Shown: positions 7,406-14,528, counted from the stretch's first letter. The stretch: DNA of 53,028 bases from Rhizobium sp. Q54 (GCA_945904955.1 CAMDPO010000014.1:1-53028); one strand, 5' to 3'. The notes: generated by a model from the letters alone, not told the origin. Made by a program: numbers and translations.

Positions 7406-7748
7406 AATTCCCCGTATTGCGCCGGCACTTCTGCGGGAAGTTGGCGATCTTGCCATCCGAGGTACGCGCCCTGCCGCCGGGCGAGCAATCCGCCAGCGGC
7501 CAGCGGCCCTGGAAGCGCACCGGAATGCGCCCGAGGCAATACTGGTACGCAAGTGTATCGGAAGGCTGCACGTAATACTCGTCACCGTTCTGCGGGCCGA
7601 CGTGGATGGGTGCGGTCAGGGAACACGTGTACGTGTAGTGGAGATCGGCCTTCACGGCCGATGTCCACGCGATCACGAGCAGCGCCGCTGCCAGCCACGT
7701 GACGGGGTTCGCAAGAAATGCGCGGTTCAGCCCGAGACGCCCCAGCAC
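7392..7748 (-). CDS. Small single-pass protein, family A (array copy A3, most divergent)
   Basis: 118 residues, start GTG at 7748. The family A pattern is complete: LGRLGLNRAFLANPVTW, membrane segment LAAALLVIAWTSAV, YTCSLTAPIH, DEYYVQPSDTLAYQYCLGRIP, ADC, and FPQKCRRNTGN, with four conserved cysteines. It is less like A1 and A2 than they are like each other, and no B partner follows it. It is the first gene of the leftward array and is divergent from the Sel1-repeat gene at 7867. Confidence 0.75.
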   Translation of the reverse strand: MLGRLGLNRAFLANPVTWLAAALLVIAWTSAVKADLHYTYTCSLTAPIHVGPQNGDEYYVQPSDTLAYQYCLGRIPVRFQGRWPLADCSPGGRARTSDGKIANFPQKCRRNTGNYFVF

Positions 7749-7832
7749 CGTCGGCTACCCTCGCCCTTCGCGCCTGGATTGCGGCCGGTTCTTAGCATGG
7801 CCGGCTCTGCCGGTAGAAGGTGGCCCGCGTCA

Positions 7833-7860
7833 TTGACAGGGGGGTGCTGGCCGCTACCCT
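7833..7860 (+). promoter_or_regulatory. Sigma-70-like promoter placing +1 at the Sel1 gene start
   Basis: TTGACA (7833-7838), 16-base spacer, GCTACCCT with TACCCT at 7855-7860. The ATG at 7867 is six bases beyond the -10 box, about where transcription would begin, so the message may lack a leader. No ribosome-binding site is visible. Confidence 0.5.
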
Positions 7861-7866
7861 CCGCCC

Positions 7867-8910
7867 ATGATCCGAACCTTCCGCCCCGCGCTGGCGGCGA
7901 TGTCGCTCGCCCTGTCGCTCCAGCTTGAGCTTGGCCCGGCGCGCGCCGACTACATGATCGGCTTCGAGGCGTTCCGCATCGAAGAATACGCGGTCGCCGT
8001 CAACGAGCTGCGCCCCGAGGCCGAAGCCGGCGACGGCGGCGCCGCCGTCATTCTCGCCCTCATCTACGCCAACGCCTACGGCCGCCCCGCGCCCGACATG
8101 GCGACCGCAATGCGCTGGCTCGAGCTCGCTGCCAAGTCCGGCGACCAGGCCGCGACGTCGATCGCCGGCGCCCTACTCGGCATCCGCCGCGACGCCCTGC
8201 GCGAATTCGAATCCTCGCTGGCGTGGCTGAACGACGCCGCCTCACGCAACGACGTCGCCGCGCAGTTCGTGCTCGGCTGGATGACCGCGAACGGCCTCGG
8301 CACGCGCCGCGACGCCGCCGCCGGTCTCGCCTGGACGCGCCGCGCTGCCGACGGCGGTCACGTCGATGCCGCCTATCGCCTTGCCAGCGCGTACTTGGAA
8401 GGCACCGGCGTGCCGCGCGACGAGCGCGAGGCCGCCGTGTGGTTCACCAAAGCGGGCGACCGCGGCCACGCGCCGAGCCAAGCCGCTCTCGCGCTGCTCT
8501 ACGCCGCCGGCCGCGGCGTGGCGGCCGATCCGGCACAAGCGGCCGCGTGGGCGCGCAAGGCCGCCGACCAGGGCTTCGCCGAGGGCCAGTATTTCCTCGC
8601 CGGCCTCTACGCCAACGGCGTCGGGGTGGCCAAGGACGATGCGCAAGCGTTCAGCTGGTTCTACCGCGCCGCCGAGCAGAACTACGGCCCCGCCCAGCTG
8701 CGCGTCGCCTCGATGTTCGCCACCGGCACCGGCGCGCCCCAAGACTTCCGTGAGGCGTACTTCTGGCTGCTGCTCGCCTCGTTCTCCTCCACCGGCCAGG
8801 ACCTCGCGCGCGCCAACGTACTGCGCGACCAGATCGTGCCCAACGTCACCACCCAGGAGCAGGGCGTCATCGAAGGCCGCGCGCTGGCCTGGAAGCCGCG
8901 CAAGCCGTAG
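7867..8910 (+). CDS. Sel1-repeat (SLR/TPR-like) secreted protein
   Basis: 347 residues. A signal peptide ending near residue 27 (ALSLQLELGPARA) is followed by about seven Sel1-like repeats of some 36 residues. Each has the A..LG..Y..G.GV..D...A..W...AA..G pattern (for example YLEGTGVPRDEREAAVWFTKAGDRG and YANGVGVAKDDAQAFSWFYRAAEQ). Such solenoids are protein-binding scaffolds in the periplasm or outside the cell. The divergent neighbours are the small A/B array, so partnership is possible but only inferred. Confidence 0.88.
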   Translation: MIRTFRPALAAMSLALSLQLELGPARADYMIGFEAFRIEEYAVAVNELRPEAEAGDGGAAVILALIYANAYGRPAPDMATAMRWLELAAKSGDQAATSIAGALLGIRRDALREFESSLAWLNDAASRNDVAAQFVLGWMTANGLGTRRDAAAGLAWTRRAADGGHVDAAYRLASAYLEGTGVPRDEREAAVWFTKAGDRGHAPSQAALALLYAAGRGVAADPAQAAAWARKAADQGFAEGQYFLAGLYANGVGVAKDDAQAFSWFYRAAEQNYGPAQLRVASMFATGTGAPQDFREAYFWLLLASFSSTGQDLARANVLRDQIVPNVTTQEQGVIEGRALAWKPRKP

Positions 8911-8920
8911 GCAACGAACG

Positions 8921-9014
8921 CCGCTCTTCCCCCTCGCCCGCCTGTCGCGCGGTACGCGCGCTAGGCGCGCGGGCGCGCCGTCGGCACGACGGCGGGAGAG
9001 CGACGGGGTGAGGG
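8921..9014. repeat. Imperfect intergenic palindrome with GCGCGCTAGGCGCGC core
   Basis: The left end CTCTTCCCCCTCGCCCGCC and the right end GGCGGGAGAGCGACGGGGTG pair imperfectly. They enclose GCGCGCTAGGCGCGC (8956-8970) and GCGCGCCGTCGGCA. It lies between the convergent Sel1 and TetR genes. The core recurs at 10240-10271, and its right part recurs in 33249-33368. Confidence 0.7.
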
Positions 9015-9036
9015 TCGGTAAGTATCGGGCGCCGTC

Positions 9037-9639
9037 TCAGCGCGTCATCTCACGGAACGCCTCGACCACCGCGTCCGCGGGCGTCGCCATCCGCGCGAGC
9101 TGTCCTGACGCTTCAAATAGAGCGAGCCCAAACGCAAAGCACGCCGTCGCCAGCGCGCGCACGGCGACCTCGTCCGGCGCGCGCCCCTGCCCATCCGCCG
9201 CCAGCGGACCAAGCGCGCTCATCAACCGCCCCGCCACCCGCTTGCCGAACTCGCTTTCGCCGCGCGCGCCGTCGAACACGATCGGCAGCAGCGCCGCCGC
9301 CGGTTGCCCCGCGCCGAATATCGCGCGCAGCCCACCGCTGACCGCCACCACCGGCGCCTCGCGCGCGCGCGCCGCCACCTCGCGCCCAAGTTCGGCCAGC
9401 GCCGACAACGCCAGGTCCTCGAGCAGCGCGTCCTTGTCCGGGTAGTACGTGTACAGCCCGCCGACCGCCGCCCCCGCCTGGGCCGCAATGGCGCGCACCG
9501 TCGTGCCGGCCAGCCCGTGGCGGCGAAACACCGCCCACGCCGCCGCGCGCAGGCGCTGCCGCGTCGCCTCGCGTCCGCGCAGCCCGACCGGCGCCCGCTT
9601 CGGCGCCGACCGCTTGGTCTTTCGCTTCGCCCGCCCCAT
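9037..9639 (-). CDS. TetR-family transcriptional regulator
   Basis: 200 residues from ATG 9639; an alternative GTG ten codons upstream sits inside an operator-like site and is less likely. After a basic, Arg/Lys-rich start, residues 25-75 form the TetR HTH (AAWAVFRRHGLAGTTVRAIA, then GAAVGGLYTYYPDKDALL). The rest is a helical ligand domain with no recognised specificity. It is divergent from yjbQ, and three matching palindromes lie between them, so autoregulation and control of yjbQ are likely (inference). Confidence 0.88.
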   Translation of the reverse strand: MGRAKRKTKRSAPKRAPVGLRGREATRQRLRAAAWAVFRRHGLAGTTVRAIAAQAGAAVGGLYTYYPDKDALLEDLALSALAELGREVAARAREAPVVAVSGGLRAIFGAGQPAAALLPIVFDGARGESEFGKRVAGRLMSALGPLAADGQGRAPDEVAVRALATACFAFGLALFEASGQLARMATPADAVVEAFREMTR

Positions 9640-9661
9640 CGCCCCGCACCCTAGCGCGCCG

Positions 9662-9770
9662 ATGAACACCGTTCAATCCGCACCGCAACGGTCGGGGGTC
9701 ATTGATGAACTATGTTCATTTCGGCGACCGCGCATCAGGCCAGCTTCGCCCTATGATGAACGTTGTTCAT
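9662..9770. promoter_or_regulatory. Three operator-like palindromes ATGAAC-N3-GTTCAT
   Basis: Sites: 9662-9676 (ATGAAC ACC GTTCAA, one mismatch), 9705-9719 (ATGAAC TAT GTTCAT, perfect) and 9756-9770 (ATGAAC GTT GTTCAT, perfect). Centres are 43 and 51 bases apart. They occupy the whole divergent gap between the TetR gene and yjbQ. A 15-bp palindrome is the expected size for a TetR-family operator. Confidence 0.75.
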
Positions 9771-9810
9771 TAGCAGCAACCGTCGTGGCCCCTGTGCTAG
9801 GGTGCGCGCC

Positions 9811-10227
9811 ATGAAGCAGGCGATGACCCGCCTTTCCATTGCCGGCCGCGGCCGCGGCCTGCAGGAGATCACCACGGCCCTGGCCGAGTGGGTGGCGGGC
9901 GCCGGCATCCGCGACGGCCTGCTCACCGCCTTCATCCCGCACACGTCGGCGACGCTGATCATCAACGAGAACGCCGACTCCGACGTCGCTCGTGACCTCG
10001 AGGACTTCTTCGTCGGCATTGCGCCCGAAGGCGGCGGCTATCGCCACGAGAACGAGGGGCCGGACGACATGCCCGCCCACATCCGCGCGGCCCTCACCCA
10101 GACCGACGTGCAGATCCCAGTGCTCGCCGGCCGCATGGCGCTCGGCACCTGGCAGGGCGTGTTCCTGTTCGAGCACCGCACGGAGCCGCGCAAGCGCGAC
10201 GTCGTGCTGCACCTGCTCGGGGAGTAG
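9811..10227 (+). CDS. yjbQ: YjbQ-family protein (UPF0047, secondary thiamine-phosphate synthase-like)
   Basis: 138 residues from ATG 9811. The family signature is complete: G.L.TAFIPHTSATLIINENADSDVARDLEDFF, then HENEGPDDMPAHIRA, and GTWQGVFLFEHR near the C-terminus. The histidines of PHTSA, HENEG and HI are the usual metal-site residues. Some members have thiamine-phosphate synthase activity in vitro, but the physiological role is unsettled. A GCTAGGGT box (9796-9803) ends seven bases before the start, so the transcript may be leaderless. Being behind three TetR-type sites is unusual for this housekeeping-like gene. Confidence 0.88.
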   Translation: MKQAMTRLSIAGRGRGLQEITTALAEWVAGAGIRDGLLTAFIPHTSATLIINENADSDVARDLEDFFVGIAPEGGGYRHENEGPDDMPAHIRAALTQTDVQIPVLAGRMALGTWQGVFLFEHRTEPRKRDVVLHLLGE

Positions 10228-10239
10228 CGTCGCGCGGAA

Positions 10240-10271
10240 GCGCGCTAGGCGCGCACGGCGCGCCTTCGGCA
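10240..10271. repeat. Second copy of the GCGCGCTAGGCGCGC core
   Basis: GCGCGCTAGGCGCGC at 10240-10254, followed by a GGCGCGCCTTCGGCA end, repeats the core of the element at 8956-8986 with few changes. It follows the yjbQ stop directly and can fold as GC-rich hairpins, so it may act as a terminator (inference). The rest of the gap to 10444 shows nothing further that I can name. Confidence 0.65.
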
Positions 10272-10444
10272 ACACTGCTCAATCCCTGAGCATTCCCTGA
10301 CAATCGTTGTGCGTATGGCAGCATCGTGACGTCGGCGCCCCGCGCAGAGCCGCAGTTTCCCTGGCCTCTCCGCGTGGGCTCGGCTGGCCCGCGGCTTGCT
10401 ATGCAGCGCGCGGGGGATCGGCTCACCGGTCGCGAGTAACGCAC

Positions 10445-10894
10445 ATGAACATCGATGGCATCCTGATCGCAGCGTCCACGCCCGAGCGTGCGCGCCTGCT
10501 GATCGAACAGCTGGCGTCCGCCGGCTGGTCCGGCATCTCCGTTTTCGACCCGATGCGCGCCGATGCGCTGACGTTCGTCCGCGGCCTCAATCCCACCGTC
10601 GTCGTGCTCGAGCTCGGCGATCCCAATCGTCTCACCCGCGAGCAGGTCTTCCGCCTCGCCCGCGAGCGGCGCTGGCCGATCGTCGCCTTCGTCGACCAGG
10701 CCGACGCCGACACCCTCGACGCCGCGATGTCGGCGGGCGTCGCGTCCTACGTCGTGCGCGGCATGTGGCCGGGCCGCGTCCAGCCCGTCGTCGAGACCGC
10801 CATTGCCCGCCACCGCCAGATGGAGCACCTGCGCCGCGAGCGCGACGACGCCGTCAACGCCTTCGCCGCGTTCTACCGCCCCGTCGGCACCTGA
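10445..10894 (+). CDS. AmiR/NasT-type receiver-like protein lacking the ANTAR domain
   Basis: 149 residues from ATG 10445. The fold resembles the receiver half of AmiR/NasT regulators: residues 1-70 with VVVLELGDPN where the phospho-acceptor Asp should stand (Glu here), IVAFVDQ as the fourth strand, and GVASYVVRGMWPGRVQPVVETAIARHRQ at the end. The usual ANTAR RNA-binding domain is absent; the protein stops shortly after the coiled helix HLRRERDDAVNAF. It is therefore probably a phosphorylation-independent remnant or partner protein (inference). It is followed by a strong hairpin terminator. Confidence 0.72.
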   Translation: MNIDGILIAASTPERARLLIEQLASAGWSGISVFDPMRADALTFVRGLNPTVVVLELGDPNRLTREQVFRLARERRWPIVAFVDQADADTLDAAMSAGVASYVVRGMWPGRVQPVVETAIARHRQMEHLRRERDDAVNAFAAFYRPVGT

Positions 10895-10901
10895 AAACGA
10901 G

Positions 10902-10931
10902 AACGCCCGGCAGGTTTCCCTGCCGGGCGTT
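10902..10931. terminator. Strong hairpin between convergent genes
   Basis: A perfect 13-bp stem AACGCCCGGCAGG / CCTGCCGGGCGTT with a TTTC loop starts 8 bases after the receiver gene stop and 15 bases before the HipA-like gene stop. There is no clear T-tract, but it is positioned to serve both strands. Confidence 0.75.
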
Positions 10932-10945
10932 GCGCTTGCGTGCGT

Positions 10946-11677
10946 CTAGCGCGAACCCGTGTACGCGTCGAAGTACGCGCACAATTTTTCTTCGAGCGTG
11001 TGCGCGTCGAACGGAACGGACTCCAACCATGCGCGCGGTGTCTCCGCGATCCACGTGCGCACATCGTTGCGCTCCGGCGTGCGCGCCGGCAGCGAAGTTG
11101 CGTTGCGCGCGCCCGATGACGCAAGGAAGTGCCCAGCGGGCAGCGTGAACGACAACTTCGTGCCGTTGACGATGCGCTCCAGGAACAAGCACGCGCCGAA
11201 ATCGATCGCCCACGGCTGTCCGGTCGCGTCGATCAACACATTGGGATTGGCCGCCGTGCGGTCGACGTTCTGCAGCAGCCGGTCGGCGCGCTCCAGCCGG
11301 GCCGCGAACCCTTCGGGCAGGCGGCCGAGCTCGACCGGCGTCGCCACGCGCGCGTCCGGCAGGTAGGCGACACCGAGGTTCCAGCCGTAGCTGCGCTGCA
11401 GCATCTCGTCGAACTCATCGGTGCCGACCTGCCACGGAAACCCCGGCGGCAAATACAACGGCCGCACCGGCGGCATCGCCACGTCGAGGTGCGCCGCAAT
11501 GCGGCTCGCCAGAAACTCGGCGAGCAAATTGCGCGCCCCCGACGCCGAGCCCACCAGCTTGAGGAGATGCTTTTCGCCGCTCGCCGTTTCCGCGAGCACC
11601 GGGAACGCGCTGCCGCCGCGCATGACCGACAACAGGCGCGCGACGGTTTGCGCGGGCGCGGGCGCGTCTGTAGTCAT
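10946..11677 (-). CDS. HipA-like kinase-fold protein (HipA_2 type)
   Basis: 243 residues. The N-terminal lobe has LLSVMRGGSAFPVLAETASGEKHLLKLVG and NLLAEFLASRIAAHL. The catalytic region VDRTAANPNVLI (Asp...Asn) and WAIDFGACL (DFG-like) near residues 140-165 correspond to the kinase loop and metal motif. Such HipA-like proteins are stand-alone. No HipB-type antitoxin HTH gene is adjacent, so I do not call it a toxin-antitoxin pair. Substrate unknown. Confidence 0.75.
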   Translation of the reverse strand: MTTDAPAPAQTVARLLSVMRGGSAFPVLAETASGEKHLLKLVGSASGARNLLAEFLASRIAAHLDVAMPPVRPLYLPPGFPWQVGTDEFDEMLQRSYGWNLGVAYLPDARVATPVELGRLPEGFAARLERADRLLQNVDRTAANPNVLIDATGQPWAIDFGACLFLERIVNGTKLSFTLPAGHFLASSGARNATSLPARTPERNDVRTWIAETPRAWLESVPFDAHTLEEKLCAYFDAYTGSR

Positions 11678-11697
11678 AGGCAGGGTCTACCACGGAC

Positions 11698-11837
11698 CTC
11701 ATGCTGAGCCTGTCGAAGCATGAGCGGAGTGGGACGCGGCAACGAGATTCTCTTCCCTCCCCTTTGACAACGATCGCGCCGGAGTCCGGCGCGACTTTGC
11801 CGCGAGCGGCCCAGCGAGCCGCTCGTGACAGGCTCAG
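11698..11837. repeat. Intergenic palindrome with CTGAGCCTGTC arms
   Basis: A perfect 11-bp inverted repeat, CTGAGCCTGTC (11704-11714) and GACAGGCTCAG (11827-11837), bounds about 140 bases. The left end folds on its own (CTCATGC...GCATGAG, 11698-11724). It lies between two leftward genes. The arm sequence resembles a widespread proteobacterial repeat (recollection, not checked). Confidence 0.78.
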
Positions 11838-11861
11838 GTGAGGAGCGGAGGGAAACCGATC

Positions 11862-12290
11862 TTAGAGCGCGGCGCTCACGACGTCGGGCTGTCCGGCGAC
11901 GCCGAACTGGCCCAGCGCGCGGATCAGGTCCTCGGTGAAGTACGGCTTGCGCAGAAAGGCCATGCCCGTCTCGCCGACGAAGCGCTTGCGCAGCACGTCC
12001 TCGTCATAGCCGCTGCACATGACGATCGGCACGCTCGGCAAGCGCGCCCGCAGCTTGAGGGCCAGGTCGTCGCCACGCCCGTCGGGCAGGCCGACGTCGA
12101 CGATGGCGGCATTGAACGCCTGGCCGCCGTCGAGGGCGGCCAAGGCCGCCCGCACGGAGTCCGCCTCGACCACCGCGAACCCCAGCAGCTCGAGCTCTTC
12201 GACGACGACGATGCGCACCAGCGCTTCGTCCTCGACGACGAGGAGCCGTGGCTTGCCTGACAAAGAAAGGGGGGAACTAGTGGAGGACAT
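11862..12290 (-). CDS. Single-domain response regulator (CheY-like receiver)
   Basis: 142 residues, ATG at 12290. It has a complete receiver: acidic pair VVEDEALVR near residue 19, acceptor Asp in NAAIVDVGLPDGRG near 64, Ser in VMCSGYDED and Lys in AFLRKPYFTEDLIRAL. There is no output domain, so it acts by phosphorylation-dependent protein contact. No histidine kinase gene is adjacent. The gene is isolated between a palindromic repeat and the 38-residue protein gene. Confidence 0.9.
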   Translation of the reverse strand: MSSTSSPLSLSGKPRLLVVEDEALVRIVVVEELELLGFAVVEADSVRAALAALDGGQAFNAAIVDVGLPDGRGDDLALKLRARLPSVPIVMCSGYDEDVLRKRFVGETGMAFLRKPYFTEDLIRALGQFGVAGQPDVVSAAL

Positions 12291-12386
12291 CCTGAGAGTT
12301 CCAGTAGTTCCCCCTTTCGCAACCGTTCACAACCCCGGCCAACACCCGATACCGGGAGGCGCTGGGCGGAACGGTCGGTCCTGCGC

Positions 12387-12503
12387 TTACTTCTTCTTGG
12401 CGGGCGCCGCGGTGCCCTTGTTGCCGGCTACGGCAACCGCCTTCGGCTTCTCTTGCTTCGGCTTCTTCTTCTCTTTGGTCGAGCGCTGTTGACCCTTTGC
12501 CAT
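12387..12503 (-). CDS. 38-residue lysine-rich protein
   Basis: A short ORF from ATG 12503 to TAA 12387-12389, with AAAGGAAA as a ribosome-binding site seven bases before the start. The product begins MAKGQQRSTKEKKKPKQEKP, has an Ala/Val stretch, and ends APAKKK. Very similar short MAKGQ..S.KE.KKPK proteins are, to my knowledge, conserved as hypothetical proteins in proteobacteria. High charge suggests nucleic-acid or ribosome binding (inference). It sits between the receiver gene and tRNA-Leu. Confidence 0.7.
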   Translation of the reverse strand: MAKGQQRSTKEKKKPKQEKPKAVAVAGNKGTAAPAKKK

Positions 12504-12602
12504 CACGATTTCCTTTCGTCACTGGTCGCGCGCTGCGGGGCGCGGACCCGAAGTTCGGACGGCTGGAAGTAGCCGCCCTGGCACCCTCCCCTACGTCGGT
12601 CG

Positions 12603-12688
12603 TGGTGCCCCTGGCCGGACTCGAACCAGCACGTTCTTGCGAACAACAGATTTTGAGTCTGCCGCGTCTACCATTCCGCCACAGGGGC
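12603..12688 (-). tRNA. tRNA-Leu (anticodon CAA)
   Basis: 86 bases including an encoded CCA (complement TGG at 12603-12605). The acceptor stem GCCCCTG pairs with CAGGGGC. The anticodon stem GCAGA/TCTGT encloses loop CTCAAAA with anticodon CAA, reading UUG. A long variable arm and the T-loop GGTTCGAGTCC complete a class II tRNA. Confidence 0.96.
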
Positions 12689-12794
12689 CCAAGGTGCGCG
12701 GGCGATAATAGCGAGCGTATGCAGCGCGGCAAGAGTCCCGCGCTGTTTTCGTGTCCGAGAGAGCGTCCCGTCCGTACGACGCCCTCCCCACATC

Positions 12795-12870
12795 GTTGTG
12801 GCCGGGCTCGACCCAGCCATCCGCGGCCGCAGCGCGATGGATGCGCGGGTCAAGCCCCGCGCATGACGAA
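12795..12870. repeat. Intergenic palindrome, GGCCGGGCT(C/T)GACC family (copy 1)
   Basis: The left arm TGGCCGGGCTCGACCCAGCC pairs with the right arm GGATGCGCGGGTCAAGCCCC... in inverted orientation, around a short GC-rich middle. The end is GCATGACGA. A second copy lies at 33249-33368. It sits upstream of dsbB, between divergent tRNA-Leu and dsbB. Confidence 0.8.
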
Positions 12871-12902
12871 AAGCGAAGGACGGCGTCCGCACGTTGCGTC
12901 GG

Positions 12903-12931
12903 TTGGCGCGTGCAGTGCAGGCTGCTATAGC
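12903..12931 (+). promoter_or_regulatory. Promoter for dsbB, possibly leaderless
   Basis: TTGGCG (12903-12908), 17-base spacer, TATAGC (12926-12931) within GCTATAGC. The dsbB ATG at 12940 starts eight bases further, close to the expected transcription start. No Shine-Dalgarno sequence is present. Confidence 0.5.
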
Positions 12932-12939
12932 GGCGACCG

Positions 12940-13464
12940 ATGGTGCACTCGGTGCTGGCGACTCTGACACGCGGCGGACGCGGCCCCGCCCTCATCGCCC
13001 TCGTCTCGTTCATGGTCGTCGGCTCTGCGGTCGCGTCTCAGGTTTGGGGTGGGCTGAACCCGTGCAAGCTGTGCTGGTACCAGCGCTATCCCTACTTCCT
13101 CACCATCGTCCTCGGCCTCGGCGCCACCCTCCTGGCCGGGCGCAGCGCCAACCGCGCGGCGGCGTTGCTGACCTTCTGGTGCGGGGTGGCGTTCCTGTTC
13201 GGCGCCACGGTCGCGGCCTTCCACGTCGGTGTCGAGCAGAGCTGGTGGCAGGGCTCGACCGCCTGCACCGGCGGCGGCGCCGGCCAGGGCCGCACCGTGG
13301 ACGAGCTGCGCCAGCTCCTCGAAACCGCTCCGGTGATCCGCTGCGACGAGGTGCAATGGTCCCTCTTCGGCGTTTCCATGGCGGGGTACAATTTCCTCGT
13401 CTCGCTCGGCCTCGCCGCCTTCGCCGCGGTGGTGGCGCGCACCCTGGAGCAACGCCGCCCGTGA
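12940..13464 (+). CDS. dsbB: Disulfide bond formation protein DsbB
   Basis: 174 residues with four membrane segments. The first periplasmic redox pair is CKLCWYQR near residue 42. The second pair is Cys in STACTGGG and Cys in PVIRCDEVQW. DsbB passes electrons from DsbA to quinone in the inner membrane. The gene overlaps coq7, which makes the quinone acceptor; this is a suggestive pairing. The stop TGA lies inside the GTGA that starts coq7. Confidence 0.92.
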   Translation: MVHSVLATLTRGGRGPALIALVSFMVVGSAVASQVWGGLNPCKLCWYQRYPYFLTIVLGLGATLLAGRSANRAAALLTFWCGVAFLFGATVAAFHVGVEQSWWQGSTACTGGGAGQGRTVDELRQLLETAPVIRCDEVQWSLFGVSMAGYNFLVSLGLAAFAAVVARTLEQRRP

Positions 13465-14027
13465 AGCGCACCGCCAAGTCCCCTGGCCGTCCCCGCCGCC
13501 TGCCCGGCGACCCGACCGCCTCCCAGGAGGTCGAGCGGGCCCTGCGCGTCGACCATGCCGGCGAATACGGCGCCGTCCGCATCTATGCCGGCCAGCTCGC
13601 CGTGATGGGGCGCGGGCGCGTGGCCGACACCGTCCGCCACATGGCCGGCCAGGAGCAGCGCCACCTGGCCGCGTTCGAATCCATGCTGGTCGAGCGCGGC
13701 GTCCGTCCCACGGTTCTGGCGCCGGTGTGGAGCGCCGCCGGCTTCGCCCTCGGCGCCGCCACCGCGCTGCTCGGCGACAAGGCCGCCATGGCCTGCACCG
13801 AAGCGGTGGAAGAAGTCATCGACGGCCACTATCGCGGCCAGGTCGAGCGCCTTGGCCAGGCGGAGCCCGCCCTGTGCAAGACGCTGGAACGGTTCCGCGG
13901 CGAGGAGATCGAGCACCGCGACATCGCCCGCGCCGAAGGCGCCCGCGACGCGCCCGGCTATCGCGTGCTGACCGGCGCCGTGCGCACGGCCACTCGCCTC
14001 GCCATCTGGCTGTCCGAGAGGATATGA
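13461..14027 (+). CDS. coq7: 5-demethoxyubiquinone hydroxylase COQ7
   Basis: 188 residues starting with GTG at 13461 (GTGA overlap with dsbB). The di-iron ligands are all visible: Glu in HAGEYGA, ExxH in GQEQRHL, Glu in EEVIDGHY, and ExxH in EEIEHRD. COQ7 hydroxylates demethoxyubiquinone at the membrane in the penultimate step of ubiquinone synthesis. The N-terminus up to residue 20 is basic and probably disordered. Confidence 0.93.
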   Translation: MKRTAKSPGRPRRLPGDPTASQEVERALRVDHAGEYGAVRIYAGQLAVMGRGRVADTVRHMAGQEQRHLAAFESMLVERGVRPTVLAPVWSAAGFALGAATALLGDKAAMACTEAVEEVIDGHYRGQVERLGQAEPALCKTLERFRGEEIEHRDIARAEGARDAPGYRVLTGAVRTATRLAIWLSERI

Positions 14028-14455
14028 TTTTGGCGGCCATGGTCAGCCGCCACCCGAACCCCGAGACGCGCCGGACGGTCGTGCGGGACGCGCGCTATGG
14101 GCGCGGCACGCGCCCACAATGGGCCGTCCTGCTCGCGTTCTTTGCCCTGTTGATGCCGGCGCTGTTGCCGTTCGGCGCCCAACCGGTGCGGGCGGCGGGC
14201 TCCTTCGTCGCGCCCCACGTTCATTTCCGCCCCGCCGACGCGACCCAGCCCCATGACCACAGCGGTGGCACGCAGGCGGTGCCGGATGCGGCGCAGCTCC
14301 TCAGCCCCGCCGTGTTCGCGTTCCTGGTCGCCGTCGCACTGCTGGCGATGGTGTTCGCGCCATCTCGGCATCGCGTCGATCTGGTGGCGCCGCGCCTCGC
14401 GCCCATCCGGCGTTTCTCGCGTGCCCGACCGCGCGCTCCCCCCGCCCAAGGCTAG
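14024..14455 (+). CDS. Unrecognised His-containing membrane protein upstream of copper genes
   Basis: 143 residues from ATG 14024, which overlaps the coq7 stop (ATGA). A second in-frame ATG is at 14039. After a basic N-terminus there is a membrane segment (WAVLLAFFALLMPALLPFG), then a short outer loop with several histidines (APHVHF, QPHDHSGG). A second segment (LSPAVFAFLVAVALLAMVF) leads to a basic tail. The clustered histidines and the YcnI/CopCD genes downstream suggest copper binding (inference); the family is not recognised with certainty. Confidence 0.65.
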   Translation: MILAAMVSRHPNPETRRTVVRDARYGRGTRPQWAVLLAFFALLMPALLPFGAQPVRAAGSFVAPHVHFRPADATQPHDHSGGTQAVPDAAQLLSPAVFAFLVAVALLAMVFAPSRHRVDLVAPRLAPIRRFSRARPRAPPAQG

Positions 14456-14528
14456 TCGCTGTTGTTGAGAACGCGCGCGGCGCCCGCCGCCGTGCGCGGC
14501 GACACACCTTCTGCAAGGGAGACACCCG

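Noticed and set aside
10946-11677. HipBA toxin-antitoxin module
   Set aside because: The HipA-like protein belongs to a stand-alone type and there is no HipB-like HTH gene next to it.
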